Of a stretch of 13,892 nt of DNA, positions 6,719 through 13,003 are shown in pieces. Location of the stretch: assembly GCA_014729375.1 (NCBI GenBank), contig WJKA01000068.1, forward strand, positions 1-13,892. Reading direction: 5' to 3'. The stretch is from Chitinivibrionales bacterium. GTDB taxonomy: Bacteria; Fibrobacterota; Chitinivibrionia; Chitinivibrionales; WJKA01. Both the position numbers and the translations under genes were made by a program. Every line of letters starts with the position of its first letter. The first letter of the stretch is position 1. The notes under the pieces are model-generated. The model made no database searches and was not told where the DNA came from. It worked only from the letters and a program-made list of their open reading frames with translations.

Positions 6719-7876
6719 ATGATATCAGCCATTCCCCCTGTCCCGGACAGCGAATTTGCAGAACGAATAACAAAGGTCCAGGCACATATGGCAGGGGCTG
6801 CAATCGATCTGCTGTTGGCTTTTTCCACAGAATCGGAGCCGTTTTATTCACGCTACCTGGCCGATTACTGGCCGAATTTCGAGACTGCGGGAGTGCTTAT
6901 TCCATCAAGCGGCGATCCTGCGCTGCTGATCGGCCCCGAGAGCGGAACATACGCCGGTTTGAAATCCCGGATACGGCGCATAATCCGCATGCCGGATTTC
7001 CGGGAATCATCACAACCGCAGTATCCGGGAGTGACATTGCCCTCATGGGGCGATATTTTTACCGAATTCAAATCCGATACCTTTGGTATTGCCGGATGGG
7101 ACCTTCTTCCCCATTTCATATACTGTAACATAGAAAAAGAATTCAAAGGAGCAATTGTCAATGCGGATGATATTGTTCGTAGCATAATGATGATTAAAAG
7201 TCCTCTGGAGCTCGATCTTTTGCGGGAATCGGCCCGTCTGTCGGAACTGAGCATGAGCGCGGTGCTCGACAAGATAAAGCCGGGCATGACTGAAACGCAG
7301 GTGGTCGGTATTGCGGTTGCGGCCATGACCGAAGCCGGAGCAGAATCGCCCGGCTATTCCCTCTGGTGCACATCGGGAAAAAACACGACGGCGGCAATCG
7401 GAAGGCCATCACTGAAAAAAATCGAAAGAGGCGAAATGGTCCACCTGCAGCTCGGGGCAAAATACAACGGCTACAGCACGGCGATCGCGCGCCCCCTTGT
7501 TTTCGGAACGCCCGGTCCGTCAATGAAAAAATTCATGCAGCTTGGATGCGATGCCGAAAACATGACAAACGATCTGATGAGAGCGGGAGTCAGAGCTTCC
7601 GACGTTGCCCGGAAAGTTCACGGCTTTATAACCGAGCGGGGGTACGGCGATACGATCCTGTACGGCCCGGCCCACGGATGCGGCCACATGGAATGTGAAT
7701 TCCCCTTTGTGGAAACGTCATCGTCGTGGCTGCTCGAAAAAAATATGACGTTCCAGTCGGATATGTTCCTGGCAACGAACAAATACGGTTTCAGGTTCGA
7801 AGACGCCGTTATTGTCCGGGAAAATCAACCTGCAGAAGAACTCTCATCGTTGCGCAGAGAAGTAATTGTTTTGTAG
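6719..7876 (+). CDS. M24/creatinase-fold (Xaa-Pro peptidase-like) protein lacking metal ligands
   Basis: This 385-residue protein has a creatinase/prolidase-type N-terminal domain (about 1-155) and an M24 'pita-bread' domain (about 163-385). Family landmarks are SPLELDLLRESARLSE (161-176), KPGMTETQV (187-195), HLQLGAKYNGYSTAIAR (242-258), GPAHGCGHMECEFP (316-329) and GFRFEDAVIV (357-366). Metallopeptidases of this fold use Asp, Asp, His, Glu, Glu; the equivalent positions here appear to be Gln244, Ala255, His323, Asp348 and Glu361. Three of five ligands are changed, so a dinuclear metal peptidase is unlikely. A metal-independent hydrolase like creatinase, or a non-enzymatic role, is more likely. 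AAGGAA at 6705-6710, eight bases upstream, supports the ATG. It is first in the + strand run, 42 bp before the glycosidase-like gene and divergent from the dual-winged-helix regulator. No signal peptide is seen, so it should be cytoplasmic. Confidence 0.85.
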   Translation: MISAIPPVPDSEFAERITKVQAHMAGAAIDLLLAFSTESEPFYSRYLADYWPNFETAGVLIPSSGDPALLIGPESGTYAGLKSRIRRIIRMPDFRESSQPQYPGVTLPSWGDIFTEFKSDTFGIAGWDLLPHFIYCNIEKEFKGAIVNADDIVRSIMMIKSPLELDLLRESARLSELSMSAVLDKIKPGMTETQVVGIAVAAMTEAGAESPGYSLWCTSGKNTTAAIGRPSLKKIERGEMVHLQLGAKYNGYSTAIARPLVFGTPGPSMKKFMQLGCDAENMTNDLMRAGVRASDVARKVHGFITERGYGDTILYGPAHGCGHMECEFPFVETSSSWLLEKNMTFQSDMFLATNKYGFRFEDAVIVRENQPAEELSSLRREVIVL

Positions 7877-7907
7877 CATTGTTCTGCCGGTACAGTCAAT
7901 TTACTCC

Positions 7908-7913
7908 AAGGAG
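7908..7913 (+). promoter_or_regulatory. Ribosome binding site that fixes a TTG start
   Basis: A full AAGGAG lies five bases before the TTG at 7919. The first in-frame ATG is not until codon 80, inside a conserved-looking domain, so this site decides in favour of the TTG start. Confidence 0.75.
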
Positions 7914-7918
7914 TTGTT

Positions 7919-9907
7919 TTGCAGCATCTCGTACAGCTTATTCGTACCACACCAAATAAAGGACGGACCCATTGTTTTCTGGGGCATCCGCTGTCGGACG
8001 GCTGCGATAAAACAACGGTCGAGCCGGGAAACACCTTTTCACCCGGAGTATTCACCTGCGGCATATCGCTGTGGATAGAATCCGCAGAGGGTGTTTTCAC
8101 TCCCGACCTGCTTCCCGACAGCGGGGTATCCTGGCAATTCGGCGAAGGCGATGGTATGCCGCCGCTTGTTGTGTCATCCTATAAGGCCGGCCATTCCACA
8201 CAGGTAAAGCACACCCTATGCCACCTTGGTACTCAGGGTTCAGAGGGAGTTGATTGCAACAAAGTAGAGATCGATACCACACATGCATGCTCGGCTTATA
8301 TCGTAATCAGAGACACCGGCCCTGCAGGCGGTAAGCTGAGCGATTGTCAATGGGATTCCAGCAGCGGCATCCTGACAATTAACAAAGCCATACAACTTAA
8401 CGTTGAGCAAATTCCCGATCAATGCAGTATTATTCCTCCCGATGAGCATTGCGATTCCTATACGGCGTTATTGAAATACGCAGTCGAATCGAATGAGGTA
8501 ATCAAGTTTACATCAGAACACGGCTGGGCATCCAAATTCAGCCGATTCATACCGAAAAAAAAACCATGGGCGTCCTGTACTGTCGATAAGGCGCTCGAAG
8601 AAGCAAGGCAGCAGTGGGACAATGCTCTTCCGGCACATGTTTTTGCGCCCGACCCAAGGATCAGCCGTGCCTGGGAGCAATGTGCATTCCATATCCTTTC
8701 TGTCATGGAATGCGGTCTTCCCCGGATCGGCGGTATCACCATGCCGGTCTTCTGGCTCCGGGACGGCATTATTATTCTTCGTGCACTCGATCTCATAGGG
8801 CGCCACGATCTCGCCCGTTCATCGGCACACTACCTCGCTCCGCTTTACTTCAGCGGCGGTTTCGGCGCCGAATCCGACGCTCCGGGTGAAGGTATCTGGT
8901 CGCTGGTTTCTCATGCCCAAATGACAAACGATACAGACTGGCTTAAAAGCGTTTTTTACCATATCCGGCACCGCGTACAACTCATCCAGACCATGCGAAC
9001 AACTGATACGATACTCCGCTTGCCCGCCGAGAACAGAGAACCGCAGTACCTTAATACCCCGGATATCAATATCCTGTGCCTTCCTTCACAAAACAGACTC
9101 ATTCACGGAAGGATGGATTTCCATACACCCGATTTCTATATCAACAACTGGGCGTCTGCCGGAATGCATAAAGCCGCAGTTGCCGCAGCAATGATCGGAG
9201 AGAACGGTCTTTCGAAGCAATGGCAGGCCGAAGCCGATGATCTGGACAACAGGATCGCCGAATTCCTGCTGCCGAATTTCAGTAATGAACGAGACACGGT
9301 CGTGACCCCCTATCCTGCAGGTAATCTCACTGCCTGCAGAGATGCTCTGCATGACAAATTTGCACAATGGTACCGAACCAACAGATTGACTCCATCAGGC
9401 GAACGAAAACCGGAACCGCACTGGACCTACTTTGAAGCCGCCCAGATTCACAATGCCCTGTTGCTCGGTATGAAAGATGAGTGCTGGAAAAATCTGTCGG
9501 GCATGTTCGATGATCACGAACCGTGGAATATGTCGCTGTATGTTGAAGGAATGGCGGGGCGACCGCAGGAATATGGACGGTTCCGCAACGATCTCGGGTG
9601 CCGGGGATTTCTCAGCAGGACCGATGCGCTGGGCGGTAATATGCCGCATAACTGGACCAATGCGGAATTGATTAACCTTATCCGCGATATTTTTGTCTGC
9701 GATCACGATGAACGCCTTGTTCTGGGACCGGGCGTACCTGATTCATGGCTCAAACCAGGAGCACAATTCGGTGTCTCAAACATGCCGACACGGTTCGGAA
9801 AAATCAGCTATACGGTTTCTGTCGACACAAAAGGAACGCTCGATCTCGATTATAAAGGACCTGACAACTATGAATGTGCGTTTGTGAAGAATAGAGTGAT
9901 GGAATGA
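7919..9907 (+). CDS. Six-hairpin glycosidase-like protein (family unassigned)
   Basis: This 662-residue protein appears to have an N-terminal beta-rich domain (about 40-165), an alpha-helical domain (about 245-590) and a small C-terminal beta-sandwich (about 598-650, beginning LVLGPGVPDSWL). The helical part shows the pattern of (alpha/alpha)6-barrel glycosidases: VFWLRDGIIILRALDLIG (277-294), GEGIWSLVSHAQ (323-334), NNWASAGMHKAAV (409-421), HWTYFEAAQIHNALLLG (501-517) and MPHNWTNAELINLIRD (575-590). Acidic residues that could be catalytic include Asp282 and Glu324, but this is a guess. No signal peptide is present, so it would act in the cytoplasm on an imported sugar or glycoconjugate. The start is TTG with an excellent AAGGAG. 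Its final codons lie in the same GTGATGGAATGA-type sequence as the downstream repeat block, so the extreme C-terminus may have been altered by the repeat. Substrate and CAZy family are unknown. Confidence 0.75.
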   Translation: MQHLVQLIRTTPNKGRTHCFLGHPLSDGCDKTTVEPGNTFSPGVFTCGISLWIESAEGVFTPDLLPDSGVSWQFGEGDGMPPLVVSSYKAGHSTQVKHTLCHLGTQGSEGVDCNKVEIDTTHACSAYIVIRDTGPAGGKLSDCQWDSSSGILTINKAIQLNVEQIPDQCSIIPPDEHCDSYTALLKYAVESNEVIKFTSEHGWASKFSRFIPKKKPWASCTVDKALEEARQQWDNALPAHVFAPDPRISRAWEQCAFHILSVMECGLPRIGGITMPVFWLRDGIIILRALDLIGRHDLARSSAHYLAPLYFSGGFGAESDAPGEGIWSLVSHAQMTNDTDWLKSVFYHIRHRVQLIQTMRTTDTILRLPAENREPQYLNTPDINILCLPSQNRLIHGRMDFHTPDFYINNWASAGMHKAAVAAAMIGENGLSKQWQAEADDLDNRIAEFLLPNFSNERDTVVTPYPAGNLTACRDALHDKFAQWYRTNRLTPSGERKPEPHWTYFEAAQIHNALLLGMKDECWKNLSGMFDDHEPWNMSLYVEGMAGRPQEYGRFRNDLGCRGFLSRTDALGGNMPHNWTNAELINLIRDIFVCDHDERLVLGPGVPDSWLKPGAQFGVSNMPTRFGKISYTVSVDTKGTLDLDYKGPDNYECAFVKNRVME

Positions 9908-9920
9908 TTGATGGAAGATT

Positions 9921-9984
9921 TGGAGTGGTGGAGTGATGGAGTGATGGGGTGATGGGTTTACAATACTCCAATACTCCAATACCC
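9921..9984. repeat. 8-bp tandem repeats with an inverted partner array
   Basis: The left part consists of degenerate 8-mers TGGAGTGG, TGGAGTGA, TGGAGTGA, TGGGGTGA and TGGG (9921-9956). After TTTA the right part reads CAATACTC, CAATACTC, CAATACCC (9961-9984), which on the other strand is TGGAGTAT-type units. The two arms are therefore imperfect inverted arrays of similar units and could fold with TGGAGT/ACTCCA pairs and small internal loops. The block fills most of the gap between the glycosidase-like and ADP-ribosylglycohydrolase genes, and related GTGATGGAATGATTGATGG sequence reaches back over the glycosidase stop codon. It lacks CRISPR spacing. Confidence 0.75.
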
Positions 9985-9994
9985 CAATTCTTGA

Positions 9995-9999
9995 AAGGA
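9995..9999 (+). promoter_or_regulatory. Ribosome binding site deciding the ADP-ribosylglycohydrolase start
   Basis: AAGGA lies six bases before the ATG at 10006. The frame also has an ATG at 9949, but that would translate the 8-bp repeat block and has no such site, so 10006 is preferred. Confidence 0.7.
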
Positions 10000-10005
10000 C
10001 TTTCC

Positions 10006-10614
10006 ATGTCATTGCCTCCAGACTATCCCGAACGGGTCTATGCCGGTGTTCTCGGGAAAATTATCGGCGTCTATTTCGGCATGCCGGTCGAAAACAAGCA
10101 GTACGATTGGATCATGAACAAATATGGCGAAATCGATTATTACATTCGCAACGATCCGACCAATTCCCGGTCACAGGTCCTGGTCAATACCTCCGATGAT
10201 ATCACCGGCATGTTTATGTCGGTTCGGTCGATGCCCGATAATGGTAACCCTCCCGATATAACAGCAGAGCAAATCGGCAACACATGGCGCAATTATTCTC
10301 TTCTGTATCGCTCCGCATCCTGGTGGGGCGGCATGGGATCATCGAGCGAACATACGGCACTGGTCAGGCTGCTGAGTGGAATAAAAGCCCCCGACAGCGG
10401 TTCGATACGGCTTAACGGGCCGGTAGTAGCCCAGCAGATCGGCGCGCGGATTTTTATCGATTCCTGGCCCATGATCGTTCCAGGCGATCCGGAGCGGGCG
10501 GCCGATTTCGCCCGTCATGCGGCAAGTGTTACACATGACGGCGAGGCGATTTACGGCGCGCAACAGATCGCAGCAATGGAATCACTTGCTTTTGTGGAGC
10601 CAGACCTCGAATAA
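10006..10614 (+). CDS. N-terminal fragment of the ADP-ribosylglycohydrolase
   Basis: This 202-residue fragment is what ordinary translation from 10006 gives. It contains the first half of the all-helical ADP-ribosylglycohydrolase fold: GVLGKIIGVYFGMPVEN (14-30), the first metal motif NTSDDITGMF (61-70), SGSIRLNGPVVAQQIGA (131-147), WPMIVPGDPERAADFAR (154-170) and the SVTHDGEAIYGAQ segment (174-186). Enzymes of this fold remove ADP-ribose or related groups from proteins or small molecules using two Mg ions; close bacterial homologues near sugar genes have no settled substrate. Without the second metal motif, this product should be inactive and probably unstable. Confidence 0.8.
   Translation: MSLPPDYPERVYAGVLGKIIGVYFGMPVENKQYDWIMNKYGEIDYYIRNDPTNSRSQVLVNTSDDITGMFMSVRSMPDNGNPPDITAEQIGNTWRNYSLLYRSASWWGGMGSSSEHTALVRLLSGIKAPDSGSIRLNGPVVAQQIGARIFIDSWPMIVPGDPERAADFARHAASVTHDGEAIYGAQQIAAMESLAFVEPDLE
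10612..10614 (+). other. In-frame TAA splitting the ADP-ribosylglycohydrolase
   Basis: The codon context is GAA TAA TGT ATC GAA. The next codons continue the family sequence in the same frame with no indel. Neither a selenocysteine context (which needs TGA) nor a slippery run is present. Confidence 0.85.
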
Positions 10615-12147
10615 TGTATCGAAGCAGGCCTGTCGGTAGTCCCGACAAATTGCGAAATTTACAAAACTACCCAGCAGGTGCGTGAATGGCGTGCCGCAGA
10701 ACCCGACTGGCATGCAACGCGAAGAAAAATAGACCGGGAGTTTCCATACAGCAGGTATGGCGGCGGGTGTCCGATTGTACCGAACAACGCGATAATTACC
10801 CTTGCCCTGCTGTATGCAGGCAACAGTTTCAGGCGGGCGCTGTTGATCTCGACCTCAGCGGGTTTCGATACCGACTGTAATGTCAGTGCAGTCGGTTGCT
10901 TCATGGCGATCAAAAACGGACTCGATTCGATCAATGCCGAAGCCGATTTCCGGGGTCCGGTTGAAGACCGTCTGTTCCTCTCCACTGTTGATGGCGGACG
11001 GGCGATTACCGATGCACTCACCGAAACATATCGCATTGTAAATATCGGCCGGTCACTGCACGGAGAAGAACCGCTTGCCCCGAAAAAAGGCGCCCGGTTC
11101 CATTTTTCGCTGCCCGGGTCGGTCCAGGGGTTCAGGATAGAACCGGGCCACGAGCATCGCGCATTACTGACAAACAGGAATAAACGTCTCGAAATCCGGC
11201 TTCAGCCTGCCGAAACGGATACACCTGTTCGCATGTCAACAGCCACGTTCACCCGCCCCGAAGATATCGCTTCGATGAAAGGCCCTAAACTCGAGCCGAA
11301 CAGCAGCGCCGGATGGGTGTATAACCTGCTTGCATCGCCAACACTCTACCCCGGACAGATCGTAACCGCACACGTTCTCGCCCCTCACGACAACACGGAT
11401 GCAGTGGAGTGCAAACTGTTCATACGCTGTTACGGCGAAAACGATACGCTTTTCAAGGTTGACGGTCCTCAGATACCCCTGGCTCCCGGAGCCGGACATA
11501 CCTTCACGTGGAAAATACCCGATATCAAGGATGCGCCTGTTGCCGAAACCGGCCTTGAACTCACTGCCCACAACAGCAACACACAAGCACTCATGCTCGA
11601 TTACCTTTCGTGGAGCAATACCCCCGAAGTTACATTCACCCACCCGCCGTACTCCGCAACCATGTGGATGCATGCCTGGGTCAATGCGGTCGATTTATGG
11701 CGGACAAGCAGACGGGGATGTTTCTGGATATTCAAGGATTTCGGCAGGGGCATGATTATCCAGGGAACACGGGAATGGCGTAACTATGCGGTTTCATCCA
11801 CAGTCACCACCGATTGTGCAAAATCGTTCGGCGTCGCGGCGTATGTCCAGGGCATGTTCCGGTATTATGCACTGCTTTTGTGCGACGACCGCAAACTGCG
11901 GCTTATCAAGATGCTCGAAAGGGAAACGGTGCTGGCCGAGACGGATTCCGACTGGGATATACATCACGCAAATGAATTGTCGCTGTCTATCTCCAACGGA
12001 AACCTCCGGGGATCAATTAACGGATCAGAAATCATTGCAGCGGTCGACACCGTACACCCGCTGGACAGCGGCGGGATTGCGCTTGTCGTTGAAGAAGGCC
12101 ATTTGCTGACCGATGCCGTAACTGTCATGCCGGAAGCGAATCGATGA
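10615..12147 (+). CDS. C-terminal portion of the interrupted ADP-ribosylglycohydrolase
   Basis: The frame stays open for 510 codons after the TAA. A GTG at 10678 is the first plausible start (489 residues), but nothing before it resembles a Shine-Dalgarno site, so independent translation is doubtful. It supplies the rest of the catalytic fold (YGGGCPIVPNNAIITLALLY, then AGFDTDCNVSAVG with the second metal motif) and the two C-terminal modules. The last module shows GRGMIIQGTREWRNYAVSS, FGVAAYVQGMFRYYALLL and GGIALVVEEG, a lectin/glucanase-like beta-sandwich recurrently attached to such enzymes. It starts inside a domain and is a remnant of the full gene rather than a gene of its own. Confidence 0.7.
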   Translation, partial: CIEAGLSVVPTNCEIYKTTQQVREWRAAEPDWHATRRKIDREFPYSRYGGGCPIVPNNAIITLALLYAGNSFRRALLISTSAGFDTDCNVSAVGCFMAIKNGLDSINAEADFRGPVEDRLFLSTVDGGRAITDALTETYRIVNIGRSLHGEEPLAPKKGARFHFSLPGSVQGFRIEPGHEHRALLTNRNKRLEIRLQPAETDTPVRMSTATFTRPEDIASMKGPKLEPNSSAGWVYNLLASPTLYPGQIVTAHVLAPHDNTDAVECKLFIRCYGENDTLFKVDGPQIPLAPGAGHTFTWKIPDIKDAPVAETGLELTAHNSNTQALMLDYLSWSNTPEVTFTHPPYSATMWMHAWVNAVDLWRTSRRGCFWIFKDFGRGMIIQGTREWRNYAVSSTVTTDCAKSFGVAAYVQGMFRYYALLLCDDRKLRLIKMLERETVLAETDSDWDIHHANELSLSISNGNLRGSINGSEIIAAVDTVHPLDSGGIALVVEEGHLLTDAVTVMPEANR

Positions 12148-12186
12148 AATCAATGTCAGTATCCTGTACAAACCGTGTTGCTCTCC

Positions 12187-12204
12187 GCCCCCAGGTATGG
12201 GGGC
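12187..12204. terminator. Hairpin in convergent spacer (possible terminator)
   Basis: GCCCCC (12187-12192) and GGGGGC (12199-12204) pair around the loop AGGTAT, 40 bases after the ADP-ribosylglycohydrolase stop. A smaller GGGC-AAA-GCCC hairpin follows at 12206-12216. No T-tract follows, so intrinsic termination is unproven. Confidence 0.35.
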
Positions 12205-12258
12205 AGGGCAAAGCCCGGGGAGTTGGGCTGCAAGCAAAGCATTTTCCAGGCCGGGTCT

Positions 12259-12279
12259 AAGGGCCTGCCCGGGGCCCTT
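12259..12279. terminator. Second GC-rich hairpin in convergent spacer
   Basis: AAGGGCC (12259-12265) pairs with GGCCCTT (12273-12279) around a seven-base loop, 38 bases from the stop of the SUFU gene on the opposite strand. The A/T ends give it a weak terminator-like look in both directions (stem followed by only two T). With the 12187 hairpin it makes the whole 169-bp spacer highly structured. Confidence 0.35.
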
Positions 12280-12316
12280 CCAACGCCTACTACTCCCTTT
12301 GTCAATTTTCCTGTTT

Positions 12317-13003
12317 TCACTCAACCACCGGACCTCTCCCCGTATCGGTAAACGGATAAATCCCCTTTTCTTTCAGCTTTTTCACCAGGTCCGATACTTT
12401 CCCGTTTTTCAGGTATTGTAGCTCCGCGTCGGTTATTCCCAGGCACAGGAGCAATCCGCATTGTTTGCCCTGCAATTCGAAGCGTGCATAGGGGATGAAT
12501 AGAAATGATGTTATTGTGCCTGGTTGCGGCATTGATTTCCGGACATCCATAATCGCGCCCGGCTCAATTGCGGCCTTGAGCGTATATTTCGACAGATTAC
12601 TCAGTAGTTTCGGGGCCCACGCCGCGCTTTCTTTTATGCAGACCACCAGCTCATACTCTCCCATGCGGTTCTGTATCTGGTCCCCGCTTCCGGTCAACGA
12701 GCCGGTTGCATACGCAATCCCACCCCGATGCTCCGGAAAGCTGACAATATCCGATGTTCCTCCCAGGTAAAGAGGCAACGTAGCGGGATAGACATCTTTG
12801 TGGGGGCCGAGCACCGATTCGAGCGCAGCTACCCGTTCATTCCACAGTGACTCCCAGTCAGTGTAGCCTTCAGTCGACTTATCGCTGCCGGAAAGCACTG
12901 CAGCAGCGGCAACGAGCAATGCGAGACCTGCGACTTTCTCGCAGGCCGAAAACAGCCGGAAGATTGATTGCTTTTGGTTATGGAATGACTTTCTTTTCGA
13001 CAT
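12317..13003 (-). CDS. Suppressor-of-fused (SUFU) domain protein with hydrophobic N-terminus
   Basis: With the start chosen here this is 228 residues: a basic N-terminus (MSKRKS), a hydrophobic stretch at about 23-38 (VAGLALLVAAAAVLSG) and a SUFU domain from about 50 to the end. The domain is recognised from GEYELVVCIKESAAWAPKLL (115-134), SKYTLKAAIEPGAIMDV (138-154), ITSFLFIPYARFELQGKQCG (164-183), LLLCLGITDAELQYL (184-198) and the end KLKEKGIYPFTD (209-220). Bacterial SUFU proteins are best known as candidate immunity proteins of polymorphic toxin systems; the animal homologue regulates Hedgehog signalling. The hydrophobic stretch looks like a signal peptide or anchor without a lipobox, which is unusual for the family. 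The frame is open to 13234, but the upstream 77 codons overlap the polysaccharide-lyase gene and look like its shadow. The chosen ATG overlaps that gene by 26 bp, suggesting translational coupling; no clear ribosome site is seen. Confidence 0.8.
   Translation of the reverse strand: MSKRKSFHNQKQSIFRLFSACEKVAGLALLVAAAAVLSGSDKSTEGYTDWESLWNERVAALESVLGPHKDVYPATLPLYLGGTSDIVSFPEHRGGIAYATGSLTGSGDQIQNRMGEYELVVCIKESAAWAPKLLSNLSKYTLKAAIEPGAIMDVRKSMPQPGTITSFLFIPYARFELQGKQCGLLLCLGITDAELQYLKNGKVSDLVKKLKEKGIYPFTDTGRGPVVE

Larger units (their letters stand above)
10006..12147 (+). pseudogene. ADP-ribosylglycohydrolase family fusion protein interrupted by one in-frame TAA
   Basis: Read through the stop at 10612-10614, this is one continuous frame encoding 712 residues: an ADP-ribosylglycohydrolase domain (about 1-350), a beta-sandwich of binding-module type (about 365-545) and a concanavalin-like/LamG or DUF1080-like domain (about 545-711). 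The TAA at codon 203 falls in the family stretch that usually reads like LEK(L/C)IEAGLSVVP; here it reads LE-stop-CIEAGLSVVP, and both sides continue the fold without frame change. The Mg-binding motifs are split: TSDD (62-65) before the stop and the FDTD motif (Asp288, Asp290) after it, so neither fragment alone can form the site. The simplest account is a single AAA-to-TAA change, recent because the remaining 510 codons stay open; assembly error or readthrough are alternatives. TAA ends at least two other genes here, so it is a normal stop. Confidence 0.8.

Noticed and set aside
6607..6828. 73-codon - strand open frame across the operon start
   Set aside because: It overlaps the M24-like start and its ribosome site, has no recognisable family and would run through the AT-rich promoter zone.
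8555..8563. A9 tract in the glycosidase-like gene as a frameshift site
   Set aside because: The frame is intact across the run (KKK) and conserved-looking sequence continues on both sides; the same holds for the nine-base run at 3670-3678 in the helicase.
9921..9984. CRISPR array
   Set aside because: Units are 8 bp, directly adjacent and degenerate, with no spacers and no cas genes.
9949..10005. ATG at 9949 as the ADP-ribosylglycohydrolase start
   Set aside because: It would translate the repeat block, while ATG 10006 has a well-placed AAGGA and begins where the family fold begins.
9776..10012. 78-codon - strand open frame over the repeat block
   Set aside because: Its sequence is the translated 8-bp repeat (Ser/His/Pro-rich) and it is antisense to the glycosidase-like gene end.
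10612..10614. Selenocysteine/pyrrolysine recoding or code reassignment at the internal stop
   Set aside because: The codon is TAA, not TGA or TAG, and TAA properly ends the helicase and the lyase-like gene, so it is a normal stop here.
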